Shown piece by piece: positions 1-7,803 of a stretch of DNA of 39,025 nt. The stretch spans positions 1 to 39,025 of the forward strand of contig CAYMII010000038.1 in assembly GCA_964390565.1 (NCBI GenBank), written 5' to 3'. Under the pieces are notes generated by a model. It was not told the DNA's origin. It saw only the letters and a program-made list of their open reading frames with translations, and searched no databases. The number at the start of each line of letters is the position of its first letter. Position 1 is the stretch's first letter. The stretch is from UBA8529 sp964390565. GTDB lineage: Bacteria > Bacteroidota > Bacteroidia > Bacteroidales > Tenuifilaceae. The position numbers and the translations under genes are program-made.

Positions 1-44
1 CTACACAATTATCTTGTTTTCAAAAAATACACTTAACTATAATC

Positions 45-77
45 TTGTATTATCAGGAGTTATTTGTCATACATTTG
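45..77 (+). promoter_or_regulatory. Candidate Bacteroidota promoter of the phosphate operon
   Basis: A -7 box TACATTTG at 70-77 fits the Bacteroidota consensus TAnnTTTG exactly, and a TTG at 45-47 lies 22 bp upstream as a possible -33 element. A transcript starting near 83-85 would give a leader of about 20 nt before the ATG at 105. This also argues against starting the first gene at the ATG at 45. It is a motif match only. Confidence 0.45.
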
Positions 78-104
78 AAGTGCTATAATTTAATCCTAAC
101 CAAT

Positions 105-752
105 ATGAATTTATTTAAGAACTCGAATGAAGTAATTGACCTTATCGAAAAGTTTTTTGATAATGTAGATCAAGCGTTACTTGTTTTTAAGGAGGGTGTA
201 GCAAATTACCTATATAAGAAAACAGATAGTTTTAATGAAAATCTGATTTCAGTAGCAAGACTTGAATCAAACGCTGATGTTATTCGAAGGGATATTGAAA
301 ACAAGTTATATGCTCATTCTCTTTTGCCTCAAGTTAGGGGTGATATTATGAGATTGTTAGAAGAATTAGATGTTATAGTTGATCTCGTTAAAAAAAACCT
401 TTACCAATTCGAAATTGAATCGCCAAATATTCCTATTGAGTTAAACCAAGAGTTTTTGAAACTGACGGAGATCTCACTTCTATCGGCTGAATCAGTAATC
501 CCCGCAGCACGTGCATATTTTAGGACGCCTGATACTGTTAAGGATCAACTTCACAGAGTGTATTTTTATGAAAAAGAAACAGATAATCTCGCTATTACAA
601 TTAAAAGAAAAGTCTTTAAAGACTTGAATACTTTGAAATTAAGTGAGAAGTTCCACCTCCGATACTTCACCCTGCACATTGAAGATATTTCAGATACCGC
701 TGAGAAGATTGCCGACATTCTTTCAGTAATGGCTATTAAGCGTACAATTTAA
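105..752 (+). CDS. DUF47 / PhoU-like phosphate transport regulator
   Basis: A 215-residue, all-helical, cytoplasmic protein of the DUF47 (PhoU_div) family, which usually accompanies PiT phosphate permeases and is thought to modulate them. PhoU-like acidic metal-binding positions are visible in LEELDVIVDLVKK (mid-protein) and ETDNLAITIKRKVF near the C-terminus. I chose ATG 105 (MNLFKNSNE) over ATG 45 because 215 aa is the family length and a -7 promoter box lies between the two starts. The stop is 10 bp before the PiT gene, so the two are almost certainly co-transcribed. The exact role (gating or regulating Pi uptake) is inferred from the family. Confidence 0.85.
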   Translation: MNLFKNSNEVIDLIEKFFDNVDQALLVFKEGVANYLYKKTDSFNENLISVARLESNADVIRRDIENKLYAHSLLPQVRGDIMRLLEELDVIVDLVKKNLYQFEIESPNIPIELNQEFLKLTEISLLSAESVIPAARAYFRTPDTVKDQLHRVYFYEKETDNLAITIKRKVFKDLNTLKLSEKFHLRYFTLHIEDISDTAEKIADILSVMAIKRTI

Positions 753-762
753 ATAATTAAGG

Positions 763-2505
763 ATGTTACTGTTATTCCTATCAAGCGGTTTATACCTAGG
801 ATGGATTTTGGGAGCAAAAGATGCTTCTAATCTTTTTGGGTACGCAGTAAGTTCTAAAATAGTTAATTTCATCAAGATTTCAGTTTTTGCAGGTTTTTTC
901 ATCATTTTAGGTGCTGTTTGGCAAGGCGATTCTACAGCTGAAACAATTTCGAATCTTGGTCAGATTAACTCACTTTCTTCCTCATTTATAGTTGCTTTGG
1001 CTGCTGGGATTACTGTATTTACTTTATATAAGTTACAGTATCAGAGCTCAGTTACTCAAGCCATTGTAGGTGCAATGCTTGGTTGGATGCTATTTACAGG
1101 GTATTCATCTGGATTTACAACTTTTGGACAAATCATATTAGTTTGGTTTATATCGCCAATTCTTGGTGGAGTTTTTTCAGCATTAATCTATTTATTCGTA
1201 AGACGTTTATTGAAAAAACTAAAAATTCATGTTGTAATATTAGATACCTATATCCGAATTGGAATCATAATCTCAGGTGCTATTGCTGCTTTCAGTTTTG
1301 GAGCAAATAGTATTGGTAGTGTTATGGGGTTGTATATAAACTCCGCACCCGATGTTCAATTAAATTTTGATATCCTGCAACTTTCTGGCAGACAGATACT
1401 ATTTTTTCTTGGTGCACTAGCCATTTCAGTTGGTTTTTTTGCTCATAGTCGAAGAAGTTCGAATGAAAGGAGTGATGATTTTTTAACAATGATGCCTGAG
1501 ACCAATATTGTGCTTATCTTATCTCAAGCCTTTGTGCTTTTTATTTTTTCTTCAAAAGGGTTATCGGATTTGTTGACTTCGATGGGATTGTTTGTAATAC
1601 CCGCAGTTCCAATCTCGATTTATCATGTTGCTGTTGGCTCATTAATAGGGATAGGTTTAGTTAAAGGCAGTCATGGTTTTCAATATAAGACTGTTGCTAA
1701 CCTTATTGGGGGTATGTTTTCAACGTTAGCGATTGCAGGTATCATCTCTTTTTTTCTGCTTTTTATCTCAAAAAATGTATTAGGAATTCAAGATTTTGGT
1801 ATAGCAAGTAGCAATCAAAAAGTTGATACCATTAATCATATTGCAATTCATGAGATAAACGGGGTTAGTATTGTTTGGTACCTTTTCATAATTGTTGTTC
1901 TTGTTATTTTAGGAGTTGTGGTATCCTACCTATATAAGCAAAGAAAACTCTGGCAAAATGCAACTACAAAATTAAATTACGAAAGAAAAGAACATAATGC
2001 TGCCATTCAAGCGCTAACAGAAGCAAACCTTAAGGCGATTACTCTTGAGAACTCATCATTAAGTACAAAGCTTGAGTTTAAACATCGTGAGTTGGTTTCA
2101 TATGCATTAAATATTGTAGAGCAGCAGGATTACTTATCAAATATCTACAATAAGCTAAAAGAGGTTCAGAAGATTAAAGATCCTGAAGATTTTCATAGTC
2201 GCGTTAACGACTTGCTGATAAGCCTAAAACAGAAAATGAAGTCAACCGATCAGGTTGAGTCGTTTTACTTACAGGTTGAGCAAACTCATCAGAACTTCAC
2301 GCGACGATTGCTTGAAAAATACCCCGAATTATCTGAAAAAGAGCAAAGGCTAGTTAAGCTCCTTCGCTTGGGATTTAGCTCTAAGGAGATAGCTCCATTA
2401 CTAAATATCTCTCTGAAAAGTGTAGAAATTAGTCGATATAGGCTTCGAAAGAGGCTTAAACTCGATAAAGACGATAACCTAATCAAATTTATTAATAACA
2501 TTTAA
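763..2505 (+). CDS. PiT-family phosphate permease fused to a C-terminal LuxR-type HTH
   Basis: The first ~390 residues form a multi-pass PiT (PF01384) permease. The first signature reads GAKDASNLFG near residue 17 (canonical GANDxxN, here N to K), the second GANSIGSVMG near residue 180 (canonical Asp replaced by Ser), and GSHGFQYKTVANLIGG falls near 305. A last membrane segment (~368-388) leads into a basic YKQRKLWQ stretch, a predicted coiled coil (~395-445) and a linker, then a LuxR/GerE-type HTH at ~520-572 with LSEKEQRLVKLL, FSSKEIAPLLNISLKSVEI and RYRLRKRLKL. This tail resembles those of Bacteroidota membrane-anchored LuxR regulators. It is one uninterrupted frame, so the fusion is real in this sequence. 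It lies between a DUF47 gene and a phosphate porin gene. Transport plus transcriptional sensing is inferred. Confidence 0.88.
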   Translation: MLLLFLSSGLYLGWILGAKDASNLFGYAVSSKIVNFIKISVFAGFFIILGAVWQGDSTAETISNLGQINSLSSSFIVALAAGITVFTLYKLQYQSSVTQAIVGAMLGWMLFTGYSSGFTTFGQIILVWFISPILGGVFSALIYLFVRRLLKKLKIHVVILDTYIRIGIIISGAIAAFSFGANSIGSVMGLYINSAPDVQLNFDILQLSGRQILFFLGALAISVGFFAHSRRSSNERSDDFLTMMPETNIVLILSQAFVLFIFSSKGLSDLLTSMGLFVIPAVPISIYHVAVGSLIGIGLVKGSHGFQYKTVANLIGGMFSTLAIAGIISFFLLFISKNVLGIQDFGIASSNQKVDTINHIAIHEINGVSIVWYLFIIVVLVILGVVVSYLYKQRKLWQNATTKLNYERKEHNAAIQALTEANLKAITLENSSLSTKLEFKHRELVSYALNIVEQQDYLSNIYNKLKEVQKIKDPEDFHSRVNDLLISLKQKMKSTDQVESFYLQVEQTHQNFTRRLLEKYPELSEKEQRLVKLLRLGFSSKEIAPLLNISLKSVEISRYRLRKRLKLDKDDNLIKFINNI

Positions 2506-2515
2506 AAACCAGAAA

Positions 2516-4114
2516 ATGAAAAAAGCAAAACAAATTACACTCGTTCTGCTTCTTGTTGTAGCATGTTTGTTTAGTAGCAAACTATATGCTCAAGAGCAAA
2601 ACGTTACAGGTACAATTATTTCAAGTACTGATGGGAAACCATTAAGTGACGTGAAGGTTCGTGTTAAAGGTGAAAAAGAGGTTGGTGCAGTAACCGATGC
2701 TAATGGTAACTACACCATTAAAGTTGGAGCAAACACCTCTGGGGAGTTAGTATTTGTTCATCCCAATTTCGATTTGATGGAGCTTAATATTAATGGACGC
2801 AGCACTGTTAATGTTGCTTTAGAATCAAATGTAAGACTTAATGCGTATGGTCAGCAGGTTGAACGTGAAGCCTTAAATGCTGAAAACAGGAATGGATTCT
2901 TAGTGTTTGAGGCTCCAGACCAATCATACAAAACCTGGTTTGACTTAAGAGTAAATTTTGACGGAGCAAAGTATTTCGACAAAAATACATACAATGAACT
3001 TGGTAATGGTGTTTCAATTAGAAGATTAAGGTTTGCAATGAAAACCGTTCTTTATAAGCATTGGACTGGTGAGGTTGATTTAAATTTTGCTGGTGGGCAA
3101 CTTGATGTGAAGGATGCATTCATGGGTTACAGATCAGATCCACATAAATATTATTTCAAGGCAGGTTATTTCAAAGAGCCAATATCAATGGAAACTACCA
3201 CAACATCAAGGTATCAAACTTTTATTGAAGAACCTTTTATGACTGAAATGGCTCCTGCCCGTCAGCTTGGTTTTAACGTTTCTAAATGGGGCTCAAAATA
3301 TTTAGTTGTTGCAGGTGTTCATTTCAATGATGTTGAAAATCTTGAGGTTACAACATGGTCGCAAGATGATAATAAGGCAAACGGTACCGATGAAGGTTCT
3401 TCATTTACAGGAAAGTTTGTTTATCGCCCTATTAATGCTGATCATAAGTTAATTCACCTAGGTGTTTCAGGTTCATATCGTACACCAAAGACTAGCTTTG
3501 AATTTCCTAATACCTATAGAATATCCTCAAGGGATATGACTAGTATTAGCCGCAAGAAATTCCTAGATACCGATGATATTCCTAATGTCGAGTCATATAC
3601 TTTACTTGGCGGCGAGTTATCAGCTACATACAATAATATTAAGTTTTCAAGTGAATTCTTGCAAACAAACTTAAAGCGTGAAACAGGGTTTGAAGATTTT
3701 ACCGCAAGTGGCTTTTTTGCTTCAGTTTCTTACTTAGCCTTTGGCGGAAAATATAATTATAACGAGGAGGAAGGTGAATTTTCACAAATCACTCGCGGAA
3801 GAAAATGGGGAGAACTTGAGTTAGCTTTCCGATATGATTACATTACCTTAAATGATACTAAAGCACAAATCATGGGTGGTAGCGCTAATGGTTATACTGG
3901 AGCTGTTACATACCATGTGAATTCAAATGTTAAATTCATGCTTAACTACTCCTATATTAATCACGATAGGTACGCTAACGGCAAAGGAAAACTTTATGTT
4001 GGACATGACATAAACGGTGATTTAACTAAAGATTACTCTAAAGTGGTTGAAAAAGGCGGAAATGCTGGCGAGGACTATGGCTTTATACAATTTAGAGCTG
4101 AAATTGATTTTTAA
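2516..4114 (+). CDS. Phosphate-selective porin O/P family outer membrane protein
   Basis: A 532-residue protein with a signal peptide (residues 1-25, ending KLYAQ). A CarboxypepD_reg-like beta domain follows at about 27-108 (VTGTIISSTDGKPLSDVKV), then an OprO/OprP-type 16-strand barrel (PF07396). Family features include FDLRVNFDGAKYF, a stretch EPISMETTTTSRYQTFIEEP near the expected constriction segment, and a terminal strand FIQFRAEIDF ending in an aromatic residue. The N-terminal regulatory domain is typical of Bacteroidota outer membrane proteins and absent from Pseudomonas OprP. It starts 10 bp after the PiT-HTH gene, which supports Pi or polyphosphate entry across the outer membrane as its job. 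Anion preference cannot be read from the sequence. Confidence 0.8.
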   Translation: MKKAKQITLVLLLVVACLFSSKLYAQEQNVTGTIISSTDGKPLSDVKVRVKGEKEVGAVTDANGNYTIKVGANTSGELVFVHPNFDLMELNINGRSTVNVALESNVRLNAYGQQVEREALNAENRNGFLVFEAPDQSYKTWFDLRVNFDGAKYFDKNTYNELGNGVSIRRLRFAMKTVLYKHWTGEVDLNFAGGQLDVKDAFMGYRSDPHKYYFKAGYFKEPISMETTTTSRYQTFIEEPFMTEMAPARQLGFNVSKWGSKYLVVAGVHFNDVENLEVTTWSQDDNKANGTDEGSSFTGKFVYRPINADHKLIHLGVSGSYRTPKTSFEFPNTYRISSRDMTSISRKKFLDTDDIPNVESYTLLGGELSATYNNIKFSSEFLQTNLKRETGFEDFTASGFFASVSYLAFGGKYNYNEEEGEFSQITRGRKWGELELAFRYDYITLNDTKAQIMGGSANGYTGAVTYHVNSNVKFMLNYSYINHDRYANGKGKLYVGHDINGDLTKDYSKVVEKGGNAGEDYGFIQFRAEIDF

Positions 4115-4141
4115 TATTATTAATTATAAAAACATAACTAC

Positions 4142-5731
4142 ATGAAAACTAAATTGTTTATAATGGTTCTTTCATTGTCAGCATTGCTATTCTCTAGCTG
4201 TGTGAAAGATGAAATATATAAAGATGATTCTGAAATATCTGAGGTAACTTTAGTTATAAATGAAGTTGCATCGAATAATGGCGATCCTAACCCAGATTGG
4301 TTAGAGATTTACAATCCATCTGATGTTGAAGTTGATATTAGTGGCTTTGGTATTTATGATAAACCTGCTGCAAAATATACAATTCCTGCTGGAACAAAAA
4401 TTGCGGCTAAAGGTTATTATGTTCTTGTTTGTGATGTAGCTTTGGCTGGTGGGAATCCTGCTCTTTATGGAGCATTTGGACTTTCGTCTGGTGGTGAATC
4501 CGCTTTTCTTGTTGATCCTAGTGCTGCAATTGTTGATCAAGTTGACTTCCCTGCATTATCAGTAGGTGTTTCGTATGCTAGAATTCCGGATGGAGGCGAT
4601 GTTTTTCAAAATTCAAACCCAACAAAAGGTGCTGCTAATAGTAATACCAATGAGGCTCCAGTTATTATAGCTACTTTAATTACAAATGTTGATGATAATA
4701 GCGATTATGATTTTGTAATTGCAGCATCAGATGCTGGTGGTGTAAGAGATGTGAAACTTTATATTGAAGCCGGTTCTGAAGTTAAATTTATTGAAATGGC
4801 TCCAATTGGTGGCGGTTTTTATAAATATAGATTCCCAGCAATGGCTGTAGGAACTGTTGTTAAATATTATGTTGTTGCAACGGACGAGACTGCAAAGAAG
4901 AGTTACTTCCCTGCAACAGCACCTACGACTAGTGCATCGTTTACAGTTGTTAATGGCGCACCAAAGTTTATTTCAGTTACCCCTTCGAATGAAAATCCAG
5001 GTGACGCAGAGGCAATTGATTTTACTGTTAAAACCTACGATAAAACAGGTGTTAAGGAAGTTAGATTATACTATGTTTTAAATGATGCTTTAGCTTCTAC
5101 TAAAACAACAGTAACTCTTACCACAACTGACAACGTAACCTTTACAGGTACAATACCTGGTCAGCCTGATCTTACGAAGATTAGTTACTATCTGAGAGCA
5201 GAGGATAACGCAACGTCATCATTAAAAATGTATTATCCAACCGAGACAGTTGTTGATGGTGTTGTAACAAGCGCATTCAATCATGATATTGCTTCAACAT
5301 GGCCCACGATTACTGTTGCTCCTTTGGTGCCATTAAATCAACTAGTAATCAATGAAATATATGGTGCTGGTACACCTGATTATATAGAATTATACAATGG
5401 TACTGCTTCAGCTATTGATCTAGGTGGATATAAACTACAAGACAGCGCACCTGCCGATGCTTACACCTTTGCAGCGGGTACAATGATTCCTGCAGGTGGA
5501 TTTGTTGTTTTGGATTGCGACGGAAATTTTGCAACAGGTGGCGTTACAAAATTTAAAATTTCTTCAGGTGGTGAGGATATTACTCTTTTAAGTCCTACTG
5601 ATGTTGTTGTGGATCAATTGTTATTGGCTAATTGGCCAGTAGGGCATGCTGCTCTGGTTGGTCGTAAAATTGATGCTGGTCCAAAATGGGTGATAAAAAC
5701 TGTTCAAACCAAAGGAACAACAAATAACTAA
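4142..5731 (+). CDS. Lipoprotein with two lamin-tail domains and Ig-like repeats
   Basis: A 529-residue lipoprotein with lipobox LLFSSC (Cys20). It has a lamin-tail domain at about 36-165 (LVINEVASNNGDPNPDWLEI, then GYYVLVCD), two related beta-sandwich repeats at about 170-270 and 273-385 (each with a VRDVKLYI or VKEVRLYY strand and a KYYVVATD or SYYLRAED strand), and a second lamin-tail domain at about 400-529 (LVINEIYGAGTPDYIELYNG). The layout is therefore LTD-Ig-Ig-LTD. Bacterial LTD domains sit on secreted nucleases, phosphatases and cell-surface proteins; no catalytic domain is visible here, so a surface-binding or scaffold role is inferred. It follows the porin by 27 bp on the same strand and probably shares its transcript. 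Confidence 0.75.
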   Translation: MKTKLFIMVLSLSALLFSSCVKDEIYKDDSEISEVTLVINEVASNNGDPNPDWLEIYNPSDVEVDISGFGIYDKPAAKYTIPAGTKIAAKGYYVLVCDVALAGGNPALYGAFGLSSGGESAFLVDPSAAIVDQVDFPALSVGVSYARIPDGGDVFQNSNPTKGAANSNTNEAPVIIATLITNVDDNSDYDFVIAASDAGGVRDVKLYIEAGSEVKFIEMAPIGGGFYKYRFPAMAVGTVVKYYVVATDETAKKSYFPATAPTTSASFTVVNGAPKFISVTPSNENPGDAEAIDFTVKTYDKTGVKEVRLYYVLNDALASTKTTVTLTTTDNVTFTGTIPGQPDLTKISYYLRAEDNATSSLKMYYPTETVVDGVVTSAFNHDIASTWPTITVAPLVPLNQLVINEIYGAGTPDYIELYNGTASAIDLGGYKLQDSAPADAYTFAAGTMIPAGGFVVLDCDGNFATGGVTKFKISSGGEDITLLSPTDVVVDQLLLANWPVGHAALVGRKIDAGPKWVIKTVQTKGTTNN

Positions 5732-5752
5732 TTGAGTTAGATATTTATAATT

Positions 5753-6553
5753 ATGAAAATGGGTAATGCGAAATCGCAATCAGCAATAACCAATTGCGAT
5801 TTCGCTTCTATTAAAGCTTTATTGCTGATATTATTTATCCTTCTGGTAAACTGGTCATGCACCTGCCAGAAAGATGATAATAAACAGGTACTTAACCCTG
5901 TGGCTTCTTATGATATTAATATACCCGAAACCTCAGATTTATGCTTTGGTTCATCATCGGATATTTTATATACTGTAAGCGATAACACAGGGAAAGCGTA
6001 TAAGATTACCACCAAAGGCAAAGTGCTTTCAGCACTTGCTTACACGGGTAGCGATCTCGAAGGTGTTACAATGGTTGATAATCAGTATGTATTTGTAGCC
6101 GAAGAGCGTTTGCGAAGAGTTGTAAAACTCGATTTGCAGGGTAATCAGCTAGGACAAAAAGATATTTCTGTTGAAAATAATGAGGAAAATCAAGGACTGG
6201 AGGGAATTGCTTACGCATCATTTAACACTCATTTTTACATTATTAATGAAATAAACCCTGGTTTATTAATTGAAACTGATAAGGACTTAAATCTGATTCA
6301 ATCCTATCAACTCTCATTTGCCGATGATTATTCAGGCATCTGCGTTGATGAAGTAAACCACGAGCTTTGGATTGTTAGCGATTTGTCGGCAACGGTTAAT
6401 CGGTGCAGCATGCAAGGAGAATTAATTGAAAGTTTTAGAATTCCAGTAATTAATGCAGAAGGAATTGCTGTTGATATTTTAAATAACAGACTGTATGTGG
6501 TTAGCGATGCCAAAGCAAAACTTTACGTTTTTAATATAAATTCAAATAAATAA
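5753..6553 (+). CDS. SdiA-regulated / phytase-like beta-propeller lipoprotein
   Basis: A 266-residue protein with an unusually long polar N-terminus before the membrane segment and lipobox (LLVNWSC, Cys36). The remainder is an SdiA-regulated (PF06977) propeller with repeated blades such as GVTMVDNQYVFVAEERLRRV, GLEGIAYASFNTHFYIINE and GICVDEVNHELWIVSDLSAT. This family shares its fold with beta-propeller phytases, which makes a link to phosphate plausible given the operon, but the Ca-binding catalytic set cannot be assigned by eye. The first ~18 codons contain a perfect 13-bp inverted repeat. The alternative ATG at 5759 gives the same domain. It is 21 bp after the LTD lipoprotein and 3 bp before the next gene. 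Confidence 0.7.
   Translation: MKMGNAKSQSAITNCDFASIKALLLILFILLVNWSCTCQKDDNKQVLNPVASYDINIPETSDLCFGSSSDILYTVSDNTGKAYKITTKGKVLSALAYTGSDLEGVTMVDNQYVFVAEERLRRVVKLDLQGNQLGQKDISVENNEENQGLEGIAYASFNTHFYIINEINPGLLIETDKDLNLIQSYQLSFADDYSGICVDEVNHELWIVSDLSATVNRCSMQGELIESFRIPVINAEGIAVDILNNRLYVVSDAKAKLYVFNINSNK
5768..5805 (+). repeat. Perfect 13-bp hairpin inside the start region of the propeller lipoprotein gene
   Basis: Arms GCGAAATCGCAAT (5768-5780) and ATTGCGATTTCGC (5793-5805) are exact inverse complements around a 12-nt loop. The hairpin begins 15 nt after the ATG at 5753 and encodes the odd polar N-terminus. It could tune translation initiation or act as a mid-operon processing or stability element; there is no T-run, so a terminator is unlikely. 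Confidence 0.7.
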
Positions 6554-6556
6554 AAC

Positions 6557-7198
6557 ATGGCAAACGAAGATTTAAAAATTGGAGAGATTTCGAAACCTCG
6601 ATTTGAGTTTCGATCATTTGGACAGAACTTTGAAAATGCAGCAAAGAGAATGGCGAGGTTTTCTGTTCCAGTGCCCGAGAAAGTTTGGGAGCGTTATTCA
6701 GATGAGATTTACATTCTATCAAGAACAAACGATATCAATAATACCAAAATTCGCGATGGTAAAATGGACATAAAAACCTATGTTCAAACCGTTGATGGTA
6801 TGGAACAGTGGAATCCTTTAATGAAGGGTGAGTTTCCAATCCAAGCATCAGTACTAAAGAATGAGGTTTTTCCTGCGTTTCAGGTTCAAATGCCAGAACT
6901 TAAGAAGGACGTTTATACTTTCGACGAGTTTATGGAAATGATTAATAATCATCCTGATTTAGCTGCTGTAAAAGTGCATAAGCAACGTTTTGGCTACATG
7001 GTAAACAATACCATCTGCGAATGGGGCGAAGTACTAATTAACGGCGCTAGAGTTGTTACAATAAACTCTGAATCTACTGAGGTTGAAGATATCAAGAAAA
7101 CTGTTAAAGATATCGGACTCGAGGGAGTAGAGAATATCAACTACTTACAGGCAATTAAGCGAGTAATTGGAATGATAAACAAGCCTTTGGCTAATTAA
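6557..7198 (+). CDS. Divergent triphosphate-tunnel (CYTH-like) protein, function unknown
   Basis: A 213-residue soluble protein with no signal peptide. I do not recognise a named family with certainty. Its order of charged beta-strand segments mirrors the CYTH protein encoded next: RFEFRSF where CYTH has ExExK, NTKIRDGKMDIKTYV like the RxR...KxK strands, VKVHKQRFGYMV like the KxRY strand, then CEWGEVLI and ARVVTINSES like the ExE strands. The segment GMEQWNPLMKGEFPI is its most distinctive block. I infer a tunnel-fold polyphosphate- or nucleotide-binding protein. It starts 3 bp after the propeller lipoprotein and precedes the canonical CYTH enzyme by 31 bp. Catalytic activity is uncertain because the canonical ExExK is not intact. 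Confidence 0.55.
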   Translation: MANEDLKIGEISKPRFEFRSFGQNFENAAKRMARFSVPVPEKVWERYSDEIYILSRTNDINNTKIRDGKMDIKTYVQTVDGMEQWNPLMKGEFPIQASVLKNEVFPAFQVQMPELKKDVYTFDEFMEMINNHPDLAAVKVHKQRFGYMVNNTICEWGEVLINGARVVTINSESTEVEDIKKTVKDIGLEGVENINYLQAIKRVIGMINKPLAN

Positions 7199-7229
7199 TT
7201 TGTGGAATTAAATTCTAAAAAAGAGAAAA

Positions 7230-7697
7230 ATGGCACAAGAAATTGAACGCAAGTTTTTGGTAAAAGGCGAGTTTAAGAAATTTGCTGCAAAGCAAACACG
7301 TATTACACAAGGCTATTTATCATCTATTCCTGAAAGAACCGTTAGGGTTCGTGTAAAGGGCGATAAAGGGTTTATTACCATTAAAGGAATTGGTAATGCA
7401 GGAGGTGCAAGCCGTTACGAGTGGGAGAAAGAGATACCAGTTGCTGAGGTAAACGAACTTTTAAAGATTTGTGAACCTGGTGTAATTGATAAAACTCGCT
7501 ATAATGTACCAATTGGCAACTTTACTTTCGAGGTTGATGAGTTTTATGGTGAGAATGAAGGCCTAGTTGTTGCAGAGGTTGAATTGAAATCAGAAGCAGA
7601 TGTTTTTGAGAAACCAGAATGGTTAGGTGTTGAAGTTACTGGAGATGTAAAATACTACAACTCCATGCTGATGAAAAACCCCTTTACAAAATGGTAA
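7230..7697 (+). CDS. CYTH-domain triphosphate tunnel metalloenzyme (tripolyphosphatase-like)
   Basis: A 155-residue single-domain CYTH protein. The metal-binding ExExK motif is intact at the N-terminus (E4, E6, K8 in EIERKFLV). Tunnel-lining basic residues follow in TVRVRVKGDKGFITIKG (R39, R41, K46, K52), then KTRYNV and the acidic strands FEVDEFYG and VAEVELKSE. Length and motifs match stand-alone bacterial TTMs of the NeuTTM type, known to cleave inorganic tripolyphosphate or nucleoside triphosphates with Mg or Mn. Such proteins are often annotated as class IV adenylate cyclases, which the operon context does not favour. As the last gene of a Pi-uptake operon, hydrolysis of short polyphosphate is the most sensible role; substrate is inferred. 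Confidence 0.85.
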   Translation: MAQEIERKFLVKGEFKKFAAKQTRITQGYLSSIPERTVRVRVKGDKGFITIKGIGNAGGASRYEWEKEIPVAEVNELLKICEPGVIDKTRYNVPIGNFTFEVDEFYGENEGLVVAEVELKSEADVFEKPEWLGVEVTGDVKYYNSMLMKNPFTKW

Positions 7698-7723
7698 TAT
7701 TTTGAACAAGTAATTTTACAATC

Positions 7724-7762
7724 AATCCTGCATTGAGTTGAGTAATCAACCAATGCAGGATT
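7724..7762 (+). terminator. Strong hairpin ending the phosphate operon
   Basis: Arms AATCCTGCATTG (7724-7735) and CAATGCAGGATT (7751-7762) are perfect complements. After one bulged A the stem continues with GTTG (7737-7740) and CAAC (7747-7750), leaving a 6-nt loop. Downstream T content is modest, so it may be a weak terminator or a 3'-end stabiliser between the CYTH gene and the transporter. Confidence 0.6.
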
Positions 7763-7803
7763 TGATCAGAAGTTAAAATCTCATTATTAAATTGACTTAT
7801 AAA

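Noticed and set aside
1083..1310. Small + strand frame inside the PiT gene
   Set aside because: It overlaps a conserved membrane region of PiT in another frame and has no features of a gene.
7230..7697. Class IV adenylate cyclase annotation for the CYTH protein
   Set aside because: ExExK alone does not show cyclase activity; operon context and short single-domain length fit a triphosphatase better.
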